From: Platycnemis pennipes
Lineage: Eukaryota > Arthropoda > Insecta > Odonata > Platycnemididae
Length of the DNA: 64,000 nucleotides
Reading direction: 5' to 3'
Assembly: GCA_933228895.1 (NCBI GenBank)
Contig: OW121852.1
Coordinates: 57,578,872-57,642,871, forward strand
Positions 1-13,200 of this stretch are shown piece by piece; positions within the stretch are counted from its first letter, which is position 1; each line of letters starts with the position of its first letter. A program made the position numbers and the translations under genes. The notes under the pieces were generated by a model, which was not told the origin of the DNA, searched no databases, and saw only the letters and a program-made list of their open reading frames with translations.

Positions 1-284
1 TATATGACATGAGATTTCCAGAATCTTTCCAACAGTAACAACAGAACAATATGCTTAAAGCTGAGAATTCATGATTAGTTCTAATAAGCGAATAAACAGC
101 ATCCAGTCCACGCTATTTTTTCTATAAATGCACCATGGGCGTCGAGTCAATTTTTACTTAAGTTTTAGTTGAACGATAATTTTTTCTATGAATGCGCCTT
201 TACTCTTCAATATGGCACGTATGGTTTTTCTCCTAAGGGAAATTTGTCACCACAAGTAAGCCGTGCGCGTTATAGCATGGGTAG

Positions 285-612
285 ATCAAGGGTAGCGCTA
301 CCCTTCCCTTACCCTCGACGGTGGGTAGGGTGGAGGTAGGCGGTGGGTTGCCGTGAGACCAGGGAGTGAAGACAGGGGGTACGCCTACCCTCCGTTTACC
401 CTTCACGGTGAGTAAGCAGCATGTAGGCCGTACGCGCTCAGGCAAGGGTAGCGCTACCCTTCCTTTACCCTCCACGGAGGGTAGACGGAGGGCAAGCAAA
501 GGAGTTCCCAGCGAGGGTAGTGCTACCCTTCCCTTACCCTGCACGGAGGGTAGCTCGAGGGTAGGCGGACGGCAAGCGAAGGAGTTCCCAGTGAGGGTAG
601 TGCTATCCTTCC
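285..612. repeat. GC-rich minisatellite with palindromic core
   Basis: Four imperfect units, each with the 14-bp core GGGTAGYGCTAYCC, at 290-303, 446-459, 515-528 and 595-608. The first two cores are the perfect palindrome GGGTAGCGCTACCC. The last two full units are 70-80 bp and share GGAGTTCCCAG just before the core. Reading frames across it are by-products of the repeat. Confidence 0.8.
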
Positions 613-614
613 CT

Positions 615-656
615 TACCAATAAGATATGGTAAATATTTGCCATATCTTATTGGTA
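615..656. repeat. hairpin directly after the minisatellite
   Basis: Perfect 16-bp inverted arms (taccaataagatatgg at 615-630 and its complement at 641-656) around a 10-nt AT-rich spacer that is itself nearly self-complementary. Confidence 0.75.
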
Positions 657-717
657 GTATTGGCATGTGTCAATACCACCACAATAAAGAAAGCTCATAT
701 TTCATGCTACATCATTA

Positions 718-1627
718 CTAATAATTAGAGGTGGGTCGAATCCACTTTTTCCTCGAATCCGAATCCCAAATCGAATCCAACTAAGATTTGAATCGAATCC
801 CGAATCTACCTTTCCGTTTATGAACATTGTGATGACAGGCATGTTTCCTTTTCAAATAGTTAACATGCAAAGCAAAAGTGAATGCATGTGCAGTAAGTGT
901 TTGTTATATCTGCAGTTTAATAAACAACATAACACTACAAAAAATCTAAATCGAATCTGACCATATTATTAATATTTATTGCTGAAAAACCAAAACAAGT
1001 TAACTCATTCAGGATACACTAATGTGTTTCCGACAAAATTATGCATTTTTCATTTTGTTCCAATTTACACATAGAACAAAAGAAATTTCACATGATCACT
1101 CATTGACTAGTTGAAGACTACATTTAAAAAAAATATTTTTTTCTTTAAGATTGTATACATTATTTACGTTTGACCTTCTTTAGCAGTAAAAAAAATTCTA
1201 TATTATTTTAAAATATCGAGGTATGTTGGTAAACCCCGTATTAACACTAGCAACTGCATTGTGCCTGCCATCTTACGGCAAATGGAGAGCTATCTCCGCC
1301 TACGAGTTCACGAGCGAAATTCCTCATGCATTTATCTACATCTAAATCACATTTTTATGATGAAAATTGCATCTTACGCTTTGATGCAGTAAAAATTGAC
1401 GTGTTTAAGAGAGACAGTGAAAACGATGAATTATGTGGTTATGGCAATGAAGGTTACAGTAATATTCTTAAGAAAGCTTTAAAAAAGGTTTGATAAAATA
1501 AAATTGCTCTATGGAATTCAAACTGGATTCGATCGAATCCAGCCAAAAATTTCGAATCCTCGAATCCAGTAAGATTCGGTGGATTCGGGGGGTTAGGTGG
1601 ATTCGAGAACCCATCTCTACTAATAAT
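718..1627. mobile_element. non-autonomous hAT-type DNA transposon with 8-bp target duplication
   Basis: Element 726-1619 (894 bp), flanked by the exact direct repeat CTAATAAT at 718-725 and 1620-1627. Its ends are inverted: TAGAGGTGGG on the left, and TAGAGATGGG read inward from the right. The subterminal regions carry clustered copies of CGAATCC in several spacings (roughly 733-810 and 1528-1610), typical of transposase-binding repeats. The 8-bp duplication plus the TAGAGRTGGG end is characteristic of the hAT superfamily. No transposase reading frame is present. Confidence 0.85.
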
Positions 1628-1732
1628 AATCAGTAGGCTTCAATGTAATGATCACTGCCTAAAAGGTAAAAATGTAAGGAAATGGGTGGAATTAACGAAT
1701 ATGCATTTGATTAGTTGGTTCACAACCAGTGG

Positions 1733-1738
1733 TTTATT
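1733..1738 (-). terminator. candidate polyadenylation signal AATAAA
   Basis: The minus strand reads AATAAACCACTGGTTGTG, a hexamer followed within 15 bases by a GT-rich element. It would serve the open frame at 1957-2241 or a long csw 3' UTR. Confidence 0.35.
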
Positions 1739-1956
1739 TATATTCGCATACAAAAATTTACATCTGGCAACTGGTGCAGTGAGGCATTCCTCTGGAAACT
1801 GTCACACAATCCATTGCAGCCTACAAACCCCAAATCTTCATTCATCTAAGTCTGTCATTTGAGTCATGGGTCTAAGTTATAAAGCACAACTGGAGGAAGA
1901 ACTGGTGATCCAATTTAATCCCCTCCATTATGTTTCATTCAAAATCATCTTGACAC

Positions 1957-2241
1957 TCACATAGCAGAACTCCTCGGTACAAAAATAAAACTGCAGCAGA
2001 CACACGCAACACCACCACAAATTGTTGAGGGGAAATACCAGGCCATAATCTTATGGGTATCGAACTTGGAGCATAGATAAATGGGGCGAGGGAAAATATA
2101 AGTGATATCCTTCTCGGAAGTGAACGTCACAGGACTATCTCCACAAGATAGCTCATAGTGCTCGCGGTGCTCGCCATAAAGGATCCAGCAAGCAGGATTG
2201 GAGACTAATGCCACTGGACACAAAATATCTTTGTCACACAT
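1957..2241 (-). CDS. unidentified terminal exon or small membrane protein
   Basis: Open frame of 94 codons ending TGA at 1959-1957. The wording looks like real protein: NPACWILYGEHREHYEL, many cysteines, and a membrane-like segment MAWYFPSTICGGVACVCC. A minus-strand AATAAA lies about 220 bases beyond the stop (1733-1738) and is followed by a GT-rich stretch, as expected for a 3' end. Either translation starts at the ATG at 2241, or this is a spliced last exon beginning at 2213 after a weak acceptor (gtgtccag). I do not recognise the family. It lies about 1.9 kb downstream of csw on the same strand. It could also be an overlooked piece of csw 3' UTR, or the frame could be chance. Confidence 0.4.
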   Translation of the reverse strand: MCDKDILCPVALVSNPACWILYGEHREHYELSCGDSPVTFTSEKDITYIFPRPIYLCSKFDTHKIMAWYFPSTICGGVACVCCSFIFVPRSSAM

Positions 2242-2659
2242 AATATTTCACATACACAACACTCTAACAAGGCCAGAAACATGTGCCTTCCAAACACATT
2301 TGGGCAATATATTTTCTTTCTTTGCCACTTAATATTTAGAATACTTAATCTATGAAGTATAAGCAGGAAAATTCAACAGTCAGCTTTCCATGTTCCACAC
2401 CAAAATATGTACTTTGAATATGATCCCTTCATTTCAGAATTTTACCCCAATGATAACAAATTTTGATCAAACATGTCACAAGGATTGCAATGTTTTCCAA
2501 AAAGAGAAGGGCAGGCACAATTCAATTAGAAAGCGGGTTTCATCGGTTCATCAAATCAAAGCATATGACAATCTAAAAAATGTTGAGTATTTCTGATGGT
2601 TCTTAAGCAAACAGAATTGTAAAATTTAACCAAACTTTGCTAAACAGCAGGATAGTCAA

Positions 2660-4122
2660 TTTTTTCACCTATCCCTTGTTACAGGTTTATTAGCATGACA
2701 ATAATGAAACAAAGCTTAATTTTACACAATCTGACTCAACTTTGAGTCAAAAAGCTCCATAAAATATATTCTCGTGCTTGCTCTCTAATTCATAAATAGG
2801 TATTCTAGTGATTGTCAAAAAATTTCAACTACTCCAAAAAAAGTTGACATGAGTATTTTCATACCTTTTAATGGTCATTTGGTTTCCTAATAAAGTTTTT
2901 ACTACCAGGATAAATAATAAAAATTTAAAAACTGAACATTTGTAACTAAAATTACACTGACTCCTATCCTATTAATATGGTAAGCATACATTTTTTGATT
3001 GCAATAGCACAAACATAAAAATCAATGTTATATGCAATTTAAAAGCATTTTTCAAACTCCCAACAGTCAAACATGATAATTTACTTTTCATCTGAACAAT
3101 TTATCACGCTTTCAAAATTGGCTCCAGTAAAATTCCAAAAGAAATCAACTTTTGATCCACAATATTGTATTTTAGACAATTAGATGAATTATTTAACATG
3201 CATTTCAGATATGAGAGGCTTTTACATTCTCCCGGGGCATCTAAACCACCAGCAGTGTTCAAATCCACAAATGACTAGAAATTTTTTTTTTTCATCTCCT
3301 AAAATGGCATGAATATGAAGAACATCTGCTAAAATTTTCAGCAGCTTCTATACACGGAGGATGGCAAAAGGTTGACAATCATAATTTTGGTTCCTAATGA
3401 GTCAAGCTGAGATGGTAAACAGGTGCCTTGTTAATGAAATATTCAGTTTAGTCAGAAGAACAATTTTTTGGTGACATTGGAATTAATCACAAACCAAGAC
3501 TGGAATATCAAAATTGGACTAATTTTCAACAGTCATCCAGCATAAAAATAACACTGATGTGGGCAATATGGAAAGCAGACAATTAAAAAATCACATACCA
3601 CTGTCTTCTGAGAGTCTGGAAGTCACCCACACCATTCACTCGTTATGTAATAATAAATAAAGAAATGTGCAAGAACATAGGATGCAAAAAAATCACATTT
3701 TTTTGGGATTCCTGACAAACCATTGTACAATGAGGGATTTTTTTTTTCAAAACAGATATAGATGATACCTAATTAAAATAGTTCTTGGGAGGAGTTTGCG
3801 AGGAATATATCTACCAGTCATGGGAAGATGAAAACACATAGGAAGTAGGGCACCACTGCCTGTGCCACAAAGAACTTAAAATTTTCAATTAGTCATCAGC
3901 AACATTGACCAAGTGATTGGGCATTATTTTTATCATCCAATGCCTAATCCATTGACACTTTGAGAGCTGTCCTCATCATTCTGCAACTCCTCTGAGGAAT
4001 ACCCTGCACTCACTAGCTAAACACATTGTTCGAGTGATATACCTGCGTGCAAGGTGATGGGTAAGAATAGTACTTGTTTTCTTGGGTAAAATGAGTTAGG
4101 TTGGACTTGATTGGCTGGAGCA
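2660..4122 (-). other. probable csw 3' untranslated region
   Basis: AT-rich sequence directly after the csw stop with no recognisable coding pattern. The nearest good minus-strand polyadenylation hexamer (AATAAA, seen as tttatt at 2686-2691 on +) would end the transcript near 2660-2675. A second hexamer lies at 1733-1738, so the 3' UTR could extend further, although that signal may belong to a different terminal exon. Confidence 0.45.
2686..2691 (-). terminator. candidate csw polyadenylation signal AATAAA
   Basis: First canonical AATAAA noted on the minus strand downstream of the csw stop. Transcript ends cannot be fixed without RNA data. Confidence 0.3.
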
Positions 4123-4258
4123 TCATGTTTTACGTGGGGGTGGGAGTGGTGGAGGAGCAAAATTAGGGGGTGGGCCAATGTTGTAGTTGTTGGCGGACAG
4201 CTTCCTTTCCTTCAACGGGATATTCTCATAGATCTGCTTGGGCAGCTCCTCAGGGGGT
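4123..4258 (-). CDS. csw: csw terminal coding exon: YENI site and proline-rich end
   Basis: One base completes Arg, then 44 codons and TGA (4125-4123), acceptor ttcattccag. It encodes [18 protein letters not shown], matching the Tyr580 YENV site of human SHP-2, and ends in the proline-rich run [12 protein letters not shown], a plausible SH3 ligand. Arthropod csw proteins commonly have such a tail (family knowledge). Confidence 0.92.
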
Positions 4259-7200
4259 CTGGAATGAAAAAAGCATGAGGTCATCAACAATATGACTGCA
4301 AGCGATGAGGAAAGGGGAAGAAATAGGTATTCGACGAATTAAAAGAAATACCAATTTTGGCCTATGACATGCTATTGTTCTCTTAAATACTTTGACATCA
4401 ATATTTTTGGAAAATTTGTCCTCTTTTCCAAATAATACAGTAATTTACACCACAATAAGAAATATTAATTGTACAAAACACAATAAAAGGTATCACATTC
4501 TGTAATAAAGAATATAGTTCAGTATTGGGAAATTATCAATAATCTACTACATCTTTTCTGAGAAGTGTAAATGAGGTTTTGTTGCAGGAGGACAAATTTA
4601 TCAACATAAATTTGATATAAAATTTGACAATTTAAAGGCAGGTCAGATACAAAAACAAAGAGCAGGCCATTAACACAAATGAGCAGAGAACCTGCTTTGT
4701 AGCATTTGCTTGTCATTTAGTTTAATAAAACTAGAAAGTTTTATTTTTTCAGAATTTCAATGCCATGGGAGGGTTGATTTAGTCCAAATAATTATCATAT
4801 CTATCAATGGACATAGTATTTTGTGAAAAGTTATTAGATCCTTATATCTCATAATTAACGTAAAATTAACATGAAAGTAAATAAAATTTAATAACATAGG
4901 CATGGCCACTGGAATATGAGGTTAATTATACTGTGAAATTGACATTCAGCTAATTTGAATTCAACTGGTTGATGTACTGCATGGCGATAATAAGACAAAT
5001 AATTGATAACTAGAGGAAAGAAAAATTATACCAAACCATGTCTTACCTAGGAAGGTGGGCATCAGAAGCAGCCCTACTGGGCCCCCTCTTGTCCCTTGTT
5101 GAGGTCGACGCAGAGCTGGGCGTAGTTGGCAAGGATGTGGTAGACCTTGACAAAGTTAATGTCAGGCCTCCGGTGTTGCCAGGTCCAACTGCTATACTGC
5201 CACTGCCCCCAACTCCTCCCCCAGTCCCCACCCCCAGTCCACTACTGCCTCCTTCACTTGAGTAACGGATGTTGGTGTACTCCCTTCCAAGCTGCATGCT
5301 CTTCTGCAGTAGGAGGAATTCTAGCTATAGTTTTTTTCAGTAAGACTTGTAGTGTAAGGTAAAAACAAGAAATATGGACAAAAGGATCAATGTTTTTGTC
5401 AAACATAAAATGATGAGAGCTACTAAAGAGAGTGCTTGTTCAGTAGCACATAGATACTCCAATCCATGAATTCCAGAGATAGATATGAGAGAAAATTTCA
5501 GTGAATTGAATGAAATACAGCTCTTCAACAAGGTGAAAGACTTTTTCATATTGATGACTTCTTGTACAGACAAACTATTCCTTATCTGTGTGTTGACATG
5601 AATCATAACAGCTTCATTTTCATACTAGATGTATGTTAGGAATAAAGGAATATACTTGTTGATACAATGACTTGTACATCACCAATAGTTGCATGGCACA
5701 ACATTAACAATTGGCAATGATGCTTTGAAGTGAAAGAAGCTTTACAAAGCAAAATACTGCAAAGGAGGAATTCTCATGAGTTCAAACACTCACAATCATA
5801 TATGGATGATTTGATTCATAATATAAGAATCTATTAAAAAAATTGAACAGTGAGTAGTCCATCAAAAACACAACATCAGTTTTAAAGAACATGAAAAAAT
5901 TCCAGCAATAGAGGATAGGGAAAAATTGGAAAGAAAGTATTCAAGCATGTCTGCAGGATGGAATCTACATTGCAAAATGACACCGAAAGTGCAAATAAGA
6001 CATCTGTGCAGCATTTTCTTCACAAAAAGAATCCATTCCAAAGAATAAGAGAACAATGAAAGAAAATGAAATATTCTGAGTAGAGGGGTGCATTAAGAGG
6101 ATTTCTAAAGGAGGAAAAAACTTCGAAATATGCAATCAACAATTGTTCAATATGCAGATGAATAAACAAACCCAAAATTGAAGAAGCATACAAAAATGGA
6201 CATGAAACTGAAAAACAGCTTCATAAAGAACTAAGATCTTTCTGTACTTTTCCTTGGCACAGAAATAAAATGTAGCAGATCAACTGGTTTCACAAAAAAA
6301 AAAACACAATTTTTTTATGTACATAAGGGCTCACTGATAAAAAGAGTTACTTTCACATAGACAGTTGAATAATCTTTCAAAATATCCTTACATGGGCAGT
6401 AGCACCACAGATATTTAAATGCTATAATTTAAACCAAATAAGCTACGTGTATTTAAAACAATACTTATATATTATAGCTCTATAAGATTTACAGCAGCCA
6501 AGAAATTAAAATGAGGGGATGGATTATTATGAAAGGACAGCATTCATCAAACAAATAATAGCACTCACCTGTTCTGCCAGTCTCCTTTGAGACTCAGCAG
6601 CAATGTAATGTTGAACGGCTAGGTACACAAATTTGTACTGCGCCTCAGTTTGGACCATTCCTGATCTCTGAGATCGCACCATTTGGATTGTGCGCTGGAT
6701 ATCTATCTCACAGTCAAGTCCTGCAAGGAGAAAACAGGCAATCAAGGTTTGTTGAGTACTATTTCTGTAAGGCACCCCTGCACCCATGACTTCCTTGATA
6801 CAAAATCAATGACAGTTAGTATAAATATGACATGGGTGGGTCTTGAGTGTACCTTCTTCTCCAAGAAAACACCATTATCATAATTATATATGGTCCATAC
6901 ATTAGACATTAACAGAGAACATGAAAAAGCAACATACAAAGAGAAATTAGTTTGAAACACTTATTTAGTTGGTTCCAAACTAGGGCAAACATGATTCCAA
7001 GAAAAAAGAATATTTAAGAGTGGTCTATCCCTCATTGTTGAGTGTTATTGGCTAAAACACAAGTTGAACCAAATGGGTCCAGAAAGCACACTTTTTCCTA
7101 ACACAGCAGGGGCTCCTCTAATGTGAGAAAGCATCAGGTGAAAATTATATTTCCATTTTCACAACCACTTGAAATAATTAAATGATGTTCAAACAGAAAC

Positions 7201-10200
7201 AGACCTATCAACATAGTCAAATAATAGTTAAAGCCTGTTCCACACGATAACTGATCCAGCACAATGTCGAAGATATCCACTAGTACCCAGTATCATGTGA
7301 ATAGAACCAGTATTCTGGCTAGCAAGCATGATTACTAGCATTCTCGCAGAGCTATTAGATTTCCTACCTGATGTCGTACTAGTTTGCTAGTTGCCCAGTG
7401 GCCATGGGCCAATTACGTAAAATTATAGATGCTCTTTTTTTTAATTAGAATGGAAAACCACTTCATAGCATGCACAAGGTTACTGACTGTGTGAAACCTA
7501 CTAGGATGGTTCCAATTATGCTAGATTCCGTCCTCAACATCAAGTAGCCACTAGCATACAAAGTATTGTGCTGGATCAAGTGTCATATGACACTTGATCA
7601 CATATGTGAAATGGGCGTAAGAATAACAAGTTATTTTTTTTGAGTGGTATGCAGAGTTGGGGAAATGGTCTATCCTTAGAAATGAGTTTTGCATAGTTTT
7701 TAAATTTATGTAGTTTTAACTCCTTAACATTCTTCTTAGTTTCATGCAAGCCAAAAGGCTTCATTTAAAATCATCCCTTGATGAAGCCTTTATGAATCTA
7801 AAATTAATCACCAATAGCATTTTCTGTGAAAATTTTATCTAAATTGTAATGTTGAATGACGAATTACTCATTTTATTAAAAGGTTCTGTTCCATTGACAA
7901 TCATTTCATGATCACTTAAATATTAATGCCAGATTAAGACAACACTATCCCAAAGAGTAAAGGCACTGGTGATAGAGAAGGCATATGATTTAGGTGCATG
8001 GTGTTATATACTGAGGAGATGTGTATTGCTGACCTTGTGATGAACAATCAAATATGGAAAGGAAATACGAAAAGGGGAAGGATAAGTGGAAAATGAGAAG
8101 GGGAATTTACAACTCGGCTGAGTCTTTTTTTAATAGCGTACATGATACATGAAATTCCATATTAGCCATAAACTGACCCCCTAAGCTGGCAGTAAAATGT
8201 CATTTACCTTCCACTAAATATTATTTCCAAATCTCAATATGACTCCCACATGTACTTCTTCATTTTATTAGTAAGGACAAAAACATATTGATGACACAAA
8301 AAGCATCAAAGAATGGATTTAGTCTATGCCAGAATGGATTTGGTTTCCAAATAATGCTTCCTACACTCATTTCCAATCAAAGGCAAAGCCAACAAACCAC
8401 TAATGTTTGCAAGATCACCACAAAGTATAGTGGTTACCCCAATGAGATTCTCTCTATATAAAAAGTGTATGTCATGGAAAATCATGAGAACTATTTCTTA
8501 TTACAAAGTATGCCTGGTATATATACTCACCTTGCCGCTCAATCTGGTCAAGGATCATATCAATCACAATAAATGTTCCAGTGCGTCCAATTCCAGCACT
8601 GCAATGGACCAAGACTGGCCCAGCACAACGTATTGACTCCTGTCGTGCATTCACATCATGCAAAAAGTTGAGAACACAGCCTGGGTCTGATGGAACCCCA
8701 TGATCAGGCCATGCCTGAAAATAAAAAGTTCATTGTACCAATGATTGACCATAAATTATATGTACGTGTGTATTAATATTAATTACGCATGTGTATAATA
8801 ATATTACTGTATAACTGGTATCGATAGATACTTCATGATAACGTCAGATTTGTTATTCCATTAATGCTGGCATTATAAAAGTAACTGAAGATAACTTTTC
8901 ATTTCATTTTTTAAATTATTTGGTTTATTCTTCCTTAACTATCGACCAAAATCAAGAGGACAAGGATATAAAATAGTTTAGAAGAGAATATAAACATATA
9001 TTGAAATATTATAATATTAATTCTTTGAAATTTATTTTTATCAGCTCAAAAGAATTCATCATTATGTCAAAACAAGGAAAAAAAAGTTTTTTCAGCATAA
9101 TATCATGCTTTCAAAACTAATAGCATAATTAATCATGCCAATGCCCAGTTATTAATACATGTTTACGTTAACCACCATTTCATGTAGTTGGTAGATGTTA
9201 AGTTATAATTTGGTAGTGGTCAAAACATCTAGAAAGAGAAAGGATGCCAGCACAAAAAATTAATTGAAATGAACGCTGACTATATAAGAGCGAGAACTTG
9301 GTTGTATTTTTAACATTGCAAATATTTAACTAGACATCATAAGAAAACAGTCCTGTGAGAACTGACAGGTGAAATCTTAAGAGAGAATAAACTAAAGTTT
9401 AAGTCAAATAATCTGACTTAAGGGACTATTTATAGTCAGGAATGGACAATTCATAATGTGATTTTTACCTGGAAGTGGTAATGGAAGACCTTCCTTTCTT
9501 CCCCTAATACACTATCCATCATTTCACTATCACATCCTTTCCGGCCACCTCTTAGACCAAGAGGAGCTATCGCATCTTCCCTCTCATCCTGTACATACGA
9601 TACTAGGAACTCCCTCAACGTGTAATCTGCTGTTGATGACTCAGACAGATTCCGCACTCTAACTCTTCCATATTCCTTCATCTGGCCTTCTTCAGGCCAG
9701 TACCGAGCACATTTGTTCTGTAGAAAAAGAAGAGATGCATTCAGGGATTAACGCAGAGTAAGTGAGAGCATATTGGTAGAGAAAAGATTCATATCAAGCA
9801 TATGACAGCTTGGCAAAATATAATTACTATTCTTAATTGGAACAATCCTTCAACAATGCTTCCTTCACTTTTTTCAAAAGTTAAAAACTGCTTAAGAACT
9901 CGGGGATAATTTTTTTTACTTTCTTTTCAATGTACTTAAAACAGAAAAAAATACAATTTTTTAAAAGAATTTTTTTTATCAAAGCCCACATTAAATGTAT
10001 CATTTATTGAAAAAATTTCACTGATAATTTTGACCAGAGACAAATGGAGAGTGTGAACTTAGATTCCACGTCAATAGCTAATCAGAACAACTAAACACTT
10101 ACTACACTATTTTGCTATGATTTTGAAGAGTCCTACTTATTATTGAGAAATGTGAGCACATTATGAAATGTTAATGATGAAATTTACCTTTCCTCTCTCA

Positions 10201-13200
10201 ATTTCTTTAGTTGTCATGACAATCACCCTGGTATTTTCCTGCCAAACCATTTGCCAAAAGTCGGATGTGGTACTTGGCAAGCATCCTTGAGTGGCAATGT
10301 AATGTTTCATTCGACCTTCAGAAAATGGCTCATCTTCAGGCTGCAAGCATGCAAAAAATAAAGACAAATATAATTATGAACAAAGACTTTTAAAGCACCA
10401 AAACTAACATTTGTCAATTTCAGGACCTGCTGTGAGTATTATGACCACCTATGAGTTAACTATTTTCCTCAAAACTTTGGGAAAATTAAAGAATATAATT
10501 TTTATAACGCAATATTTTGATAAAAGATACCAAACAGGGAAGAGGAGTAACAAAAATTCAATTCTTCTGCATTCATTATCATTCATAGGAAATCAAGGTA
10601 AACCAAGTTCCTGACGTCTGTTGCACACTTTTCCGGTTAGATTTGTACAGTAATTTCCATTAATTGGCGTACAACTCTATGCTTTTCCAGGTGAATAAAC
10701 AACTTCATCTGTGAGTAGTACATAATTCTGCATGTCCGTGACTACCAAAAATTGAATACTTTGCAACAGGAATCAGCTGCAATGCTGCCTCTAGCACCTA
10801 CTAACCTACTTGTATAGGCATATTTTCCCTATGAATTCTTACGAGAGTCAATTTTAATTATGTATTTGTCCGGCAAGTTGAAGGCTTCTCAAAACAGCAA
10901 AATGTCACTTAATATACATATATTTTATGGAATATTTCATGATTTGAAACAGAAAACTATATTTTATGGTAAGAATAGATTCCTCATGGTACCTATTTCC
11001 TTTCTTGTGGTACATTCTTGTCAACTATAAATAATAATTTAAATGTCCAGAATAAAATAGCATTGCAAGCGGAAAACCAGAGTTTACCATTTATTCCTTT
11101 TTGACAGTGAGAATATGAGTGAAGTCCATCCCAGGATTATCAGGTTACTAAAAAGTAGCATACACACTGCGGGTTGATGGTTTTTTTTGATTTATCAAGT
11201 TTCATGTTCGAGCAACTTACAGTTCTCAAAATAATTGAGTATTGCAATTTTTCATGATGGTTTTCAGCTTTTCACTTTATATTATGGAATTATATAACCA
11301 TGTACAGTTTCAGGCCGAAACAATAAGAGCAAAATTTTGCAATTGGTGCAACATATTCCTCACTGAAATATCACCAGCAATAATAATAGGTAGACAGGCA
11401 TTAATTCAGCAGCTACTGCTTGAGACAGAAGTGGGATAAGGGACTTATTCAAAGTGCATATCTACATAATGCAACAATACTGAGTGAAATACACTAAAAA
11501 GTTAAATAAGTCACAAGACAAGATTAATTATAATTAATCGTAACTATATTTACAATTAGTATAGTAGTAACTATAGTTACTACTCTCAACCCACTCAAAC
11601 AATAACATATGCCAGTCAGCATTCATACTCCCTTTTTGCTAAAGGCACCTATCACTCGGCCTCAATTTTTGGTTTGGTTATTTAGGGGAGGCGACCGACA
11701 GCTGAGGTCATTTGCACCATATAGGATAGGTGGATAATTGGGTAATGGAAGGAGTTTTTAGGGAACGGAGGAAGGGTGGAGAGAAACCCGGTGTCGGCAT
11801 TAGCCTACTCTTAATGAAAGGTGCCAAGGGGACCACGGCTTAACGTCCCATCCGACGGACGGAGTACTGAACTTGAAATACCCTCCACTAGGCACTCAAG
11901 TGGGGACCGGTTTTCCACTGAAAAATCCGCCACTGCCGGGAATCGAACCCGGGCCCTCGGGATGGGAGGCCAGTACTCTAGCCACCACACCAACCCGATC
12001 CCCCCTCGGCCTCAATACTATACAATAAGTTGCCAAACAACTTTAAAACCATCACCTCTTAAGGAGAGTCAAAGAATTTCTAATTAAGAAATGCTATTAT
12101 GACGTAAGAGAATTTCAAAGAGATTGCATGTGAAAAACTTTGTATACACATATGTTCATTAATTTGGTAATGACGACATTGTAATTTGAACAACTATGTA
12201 CATAAATGTTCACTAATATTGATATGATGACATAGTAATTCTGTGTGTATATGTCCTGCCCGAAATTCTTGACCAAACCTGCATGTACTTGCTAACGGTG
12301 AAATAAAAAGTATTACCTATTATTATTACGACTACTAAGGAGTTAAATAAACTGATACTTGATTGTATTTCAATGAATCATATGTTACGGATTAGAATTA
12401 AATTACATGCCTTTAAAAAGAACAATCACACATAAATTCACATAATTTCTCACATTTATTTTTCCTCAAGCATGCGAAGAGGTCATTCAAAGACAGAAAT
12501 ATAAGGAAACAATAACTAATTGAGAATTTTCAAAAAATGTGAACATTACCTTGATATAATTTGCATTAATATACTCAGATCCAGGGATTGAAGGATCAAC
12601 TTCTTTTAACTTAACTCTGGTGTGGTCAACTGTATGGAAAGAAAAAGTACATTTCAATTACCTCATTGGCCCAATATAAGAAAAGATAACAATACACACT
12701 TAACATGACATGAATAATGCTGGTAGAAATCAGTAGTGGAGTAAAGCGTTCTCACACTTTTCATATTTTCAAACATTAATTTATCATATTCTTAGCTCAT
12801 AATTTCAGAAGGTAACAATACATGAAGCTAATTAGCCTAACCAGAAAATAAAATAAGAAATGTAAGATGTATGATCATTTGCATCACAGCCTAAAAATAT
12901 GATTTGTTTTATGCTGGAGTCTTTTTGAATATGTAGAAATAAAAATGCTCTTATCTTGAAATGTATCTCCTAATTCAACTAATTCTTGAATACATGACAT
13001 TGAATGAAAATGAATATTGAATTGAAATTGAGCATAGTTCGCACAAAATATTATGCAGACAAAGATCCACTATTATGAAGAGACAAATGTTTTGGAAGCA
13101 TTTTAATTTCATAAAATAGACTAAAATAGCAAAGTTGAAATAAATCATCAATCACAATCAATCATGAATACACACTCAAGGGGAATACAACTATACCAAG

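Noticed and set aside
233..623. overlapping open frames across 233-623
   Set aside because: They are translations of the minisatellite repeat, with the same peptide words repeating in both strands.
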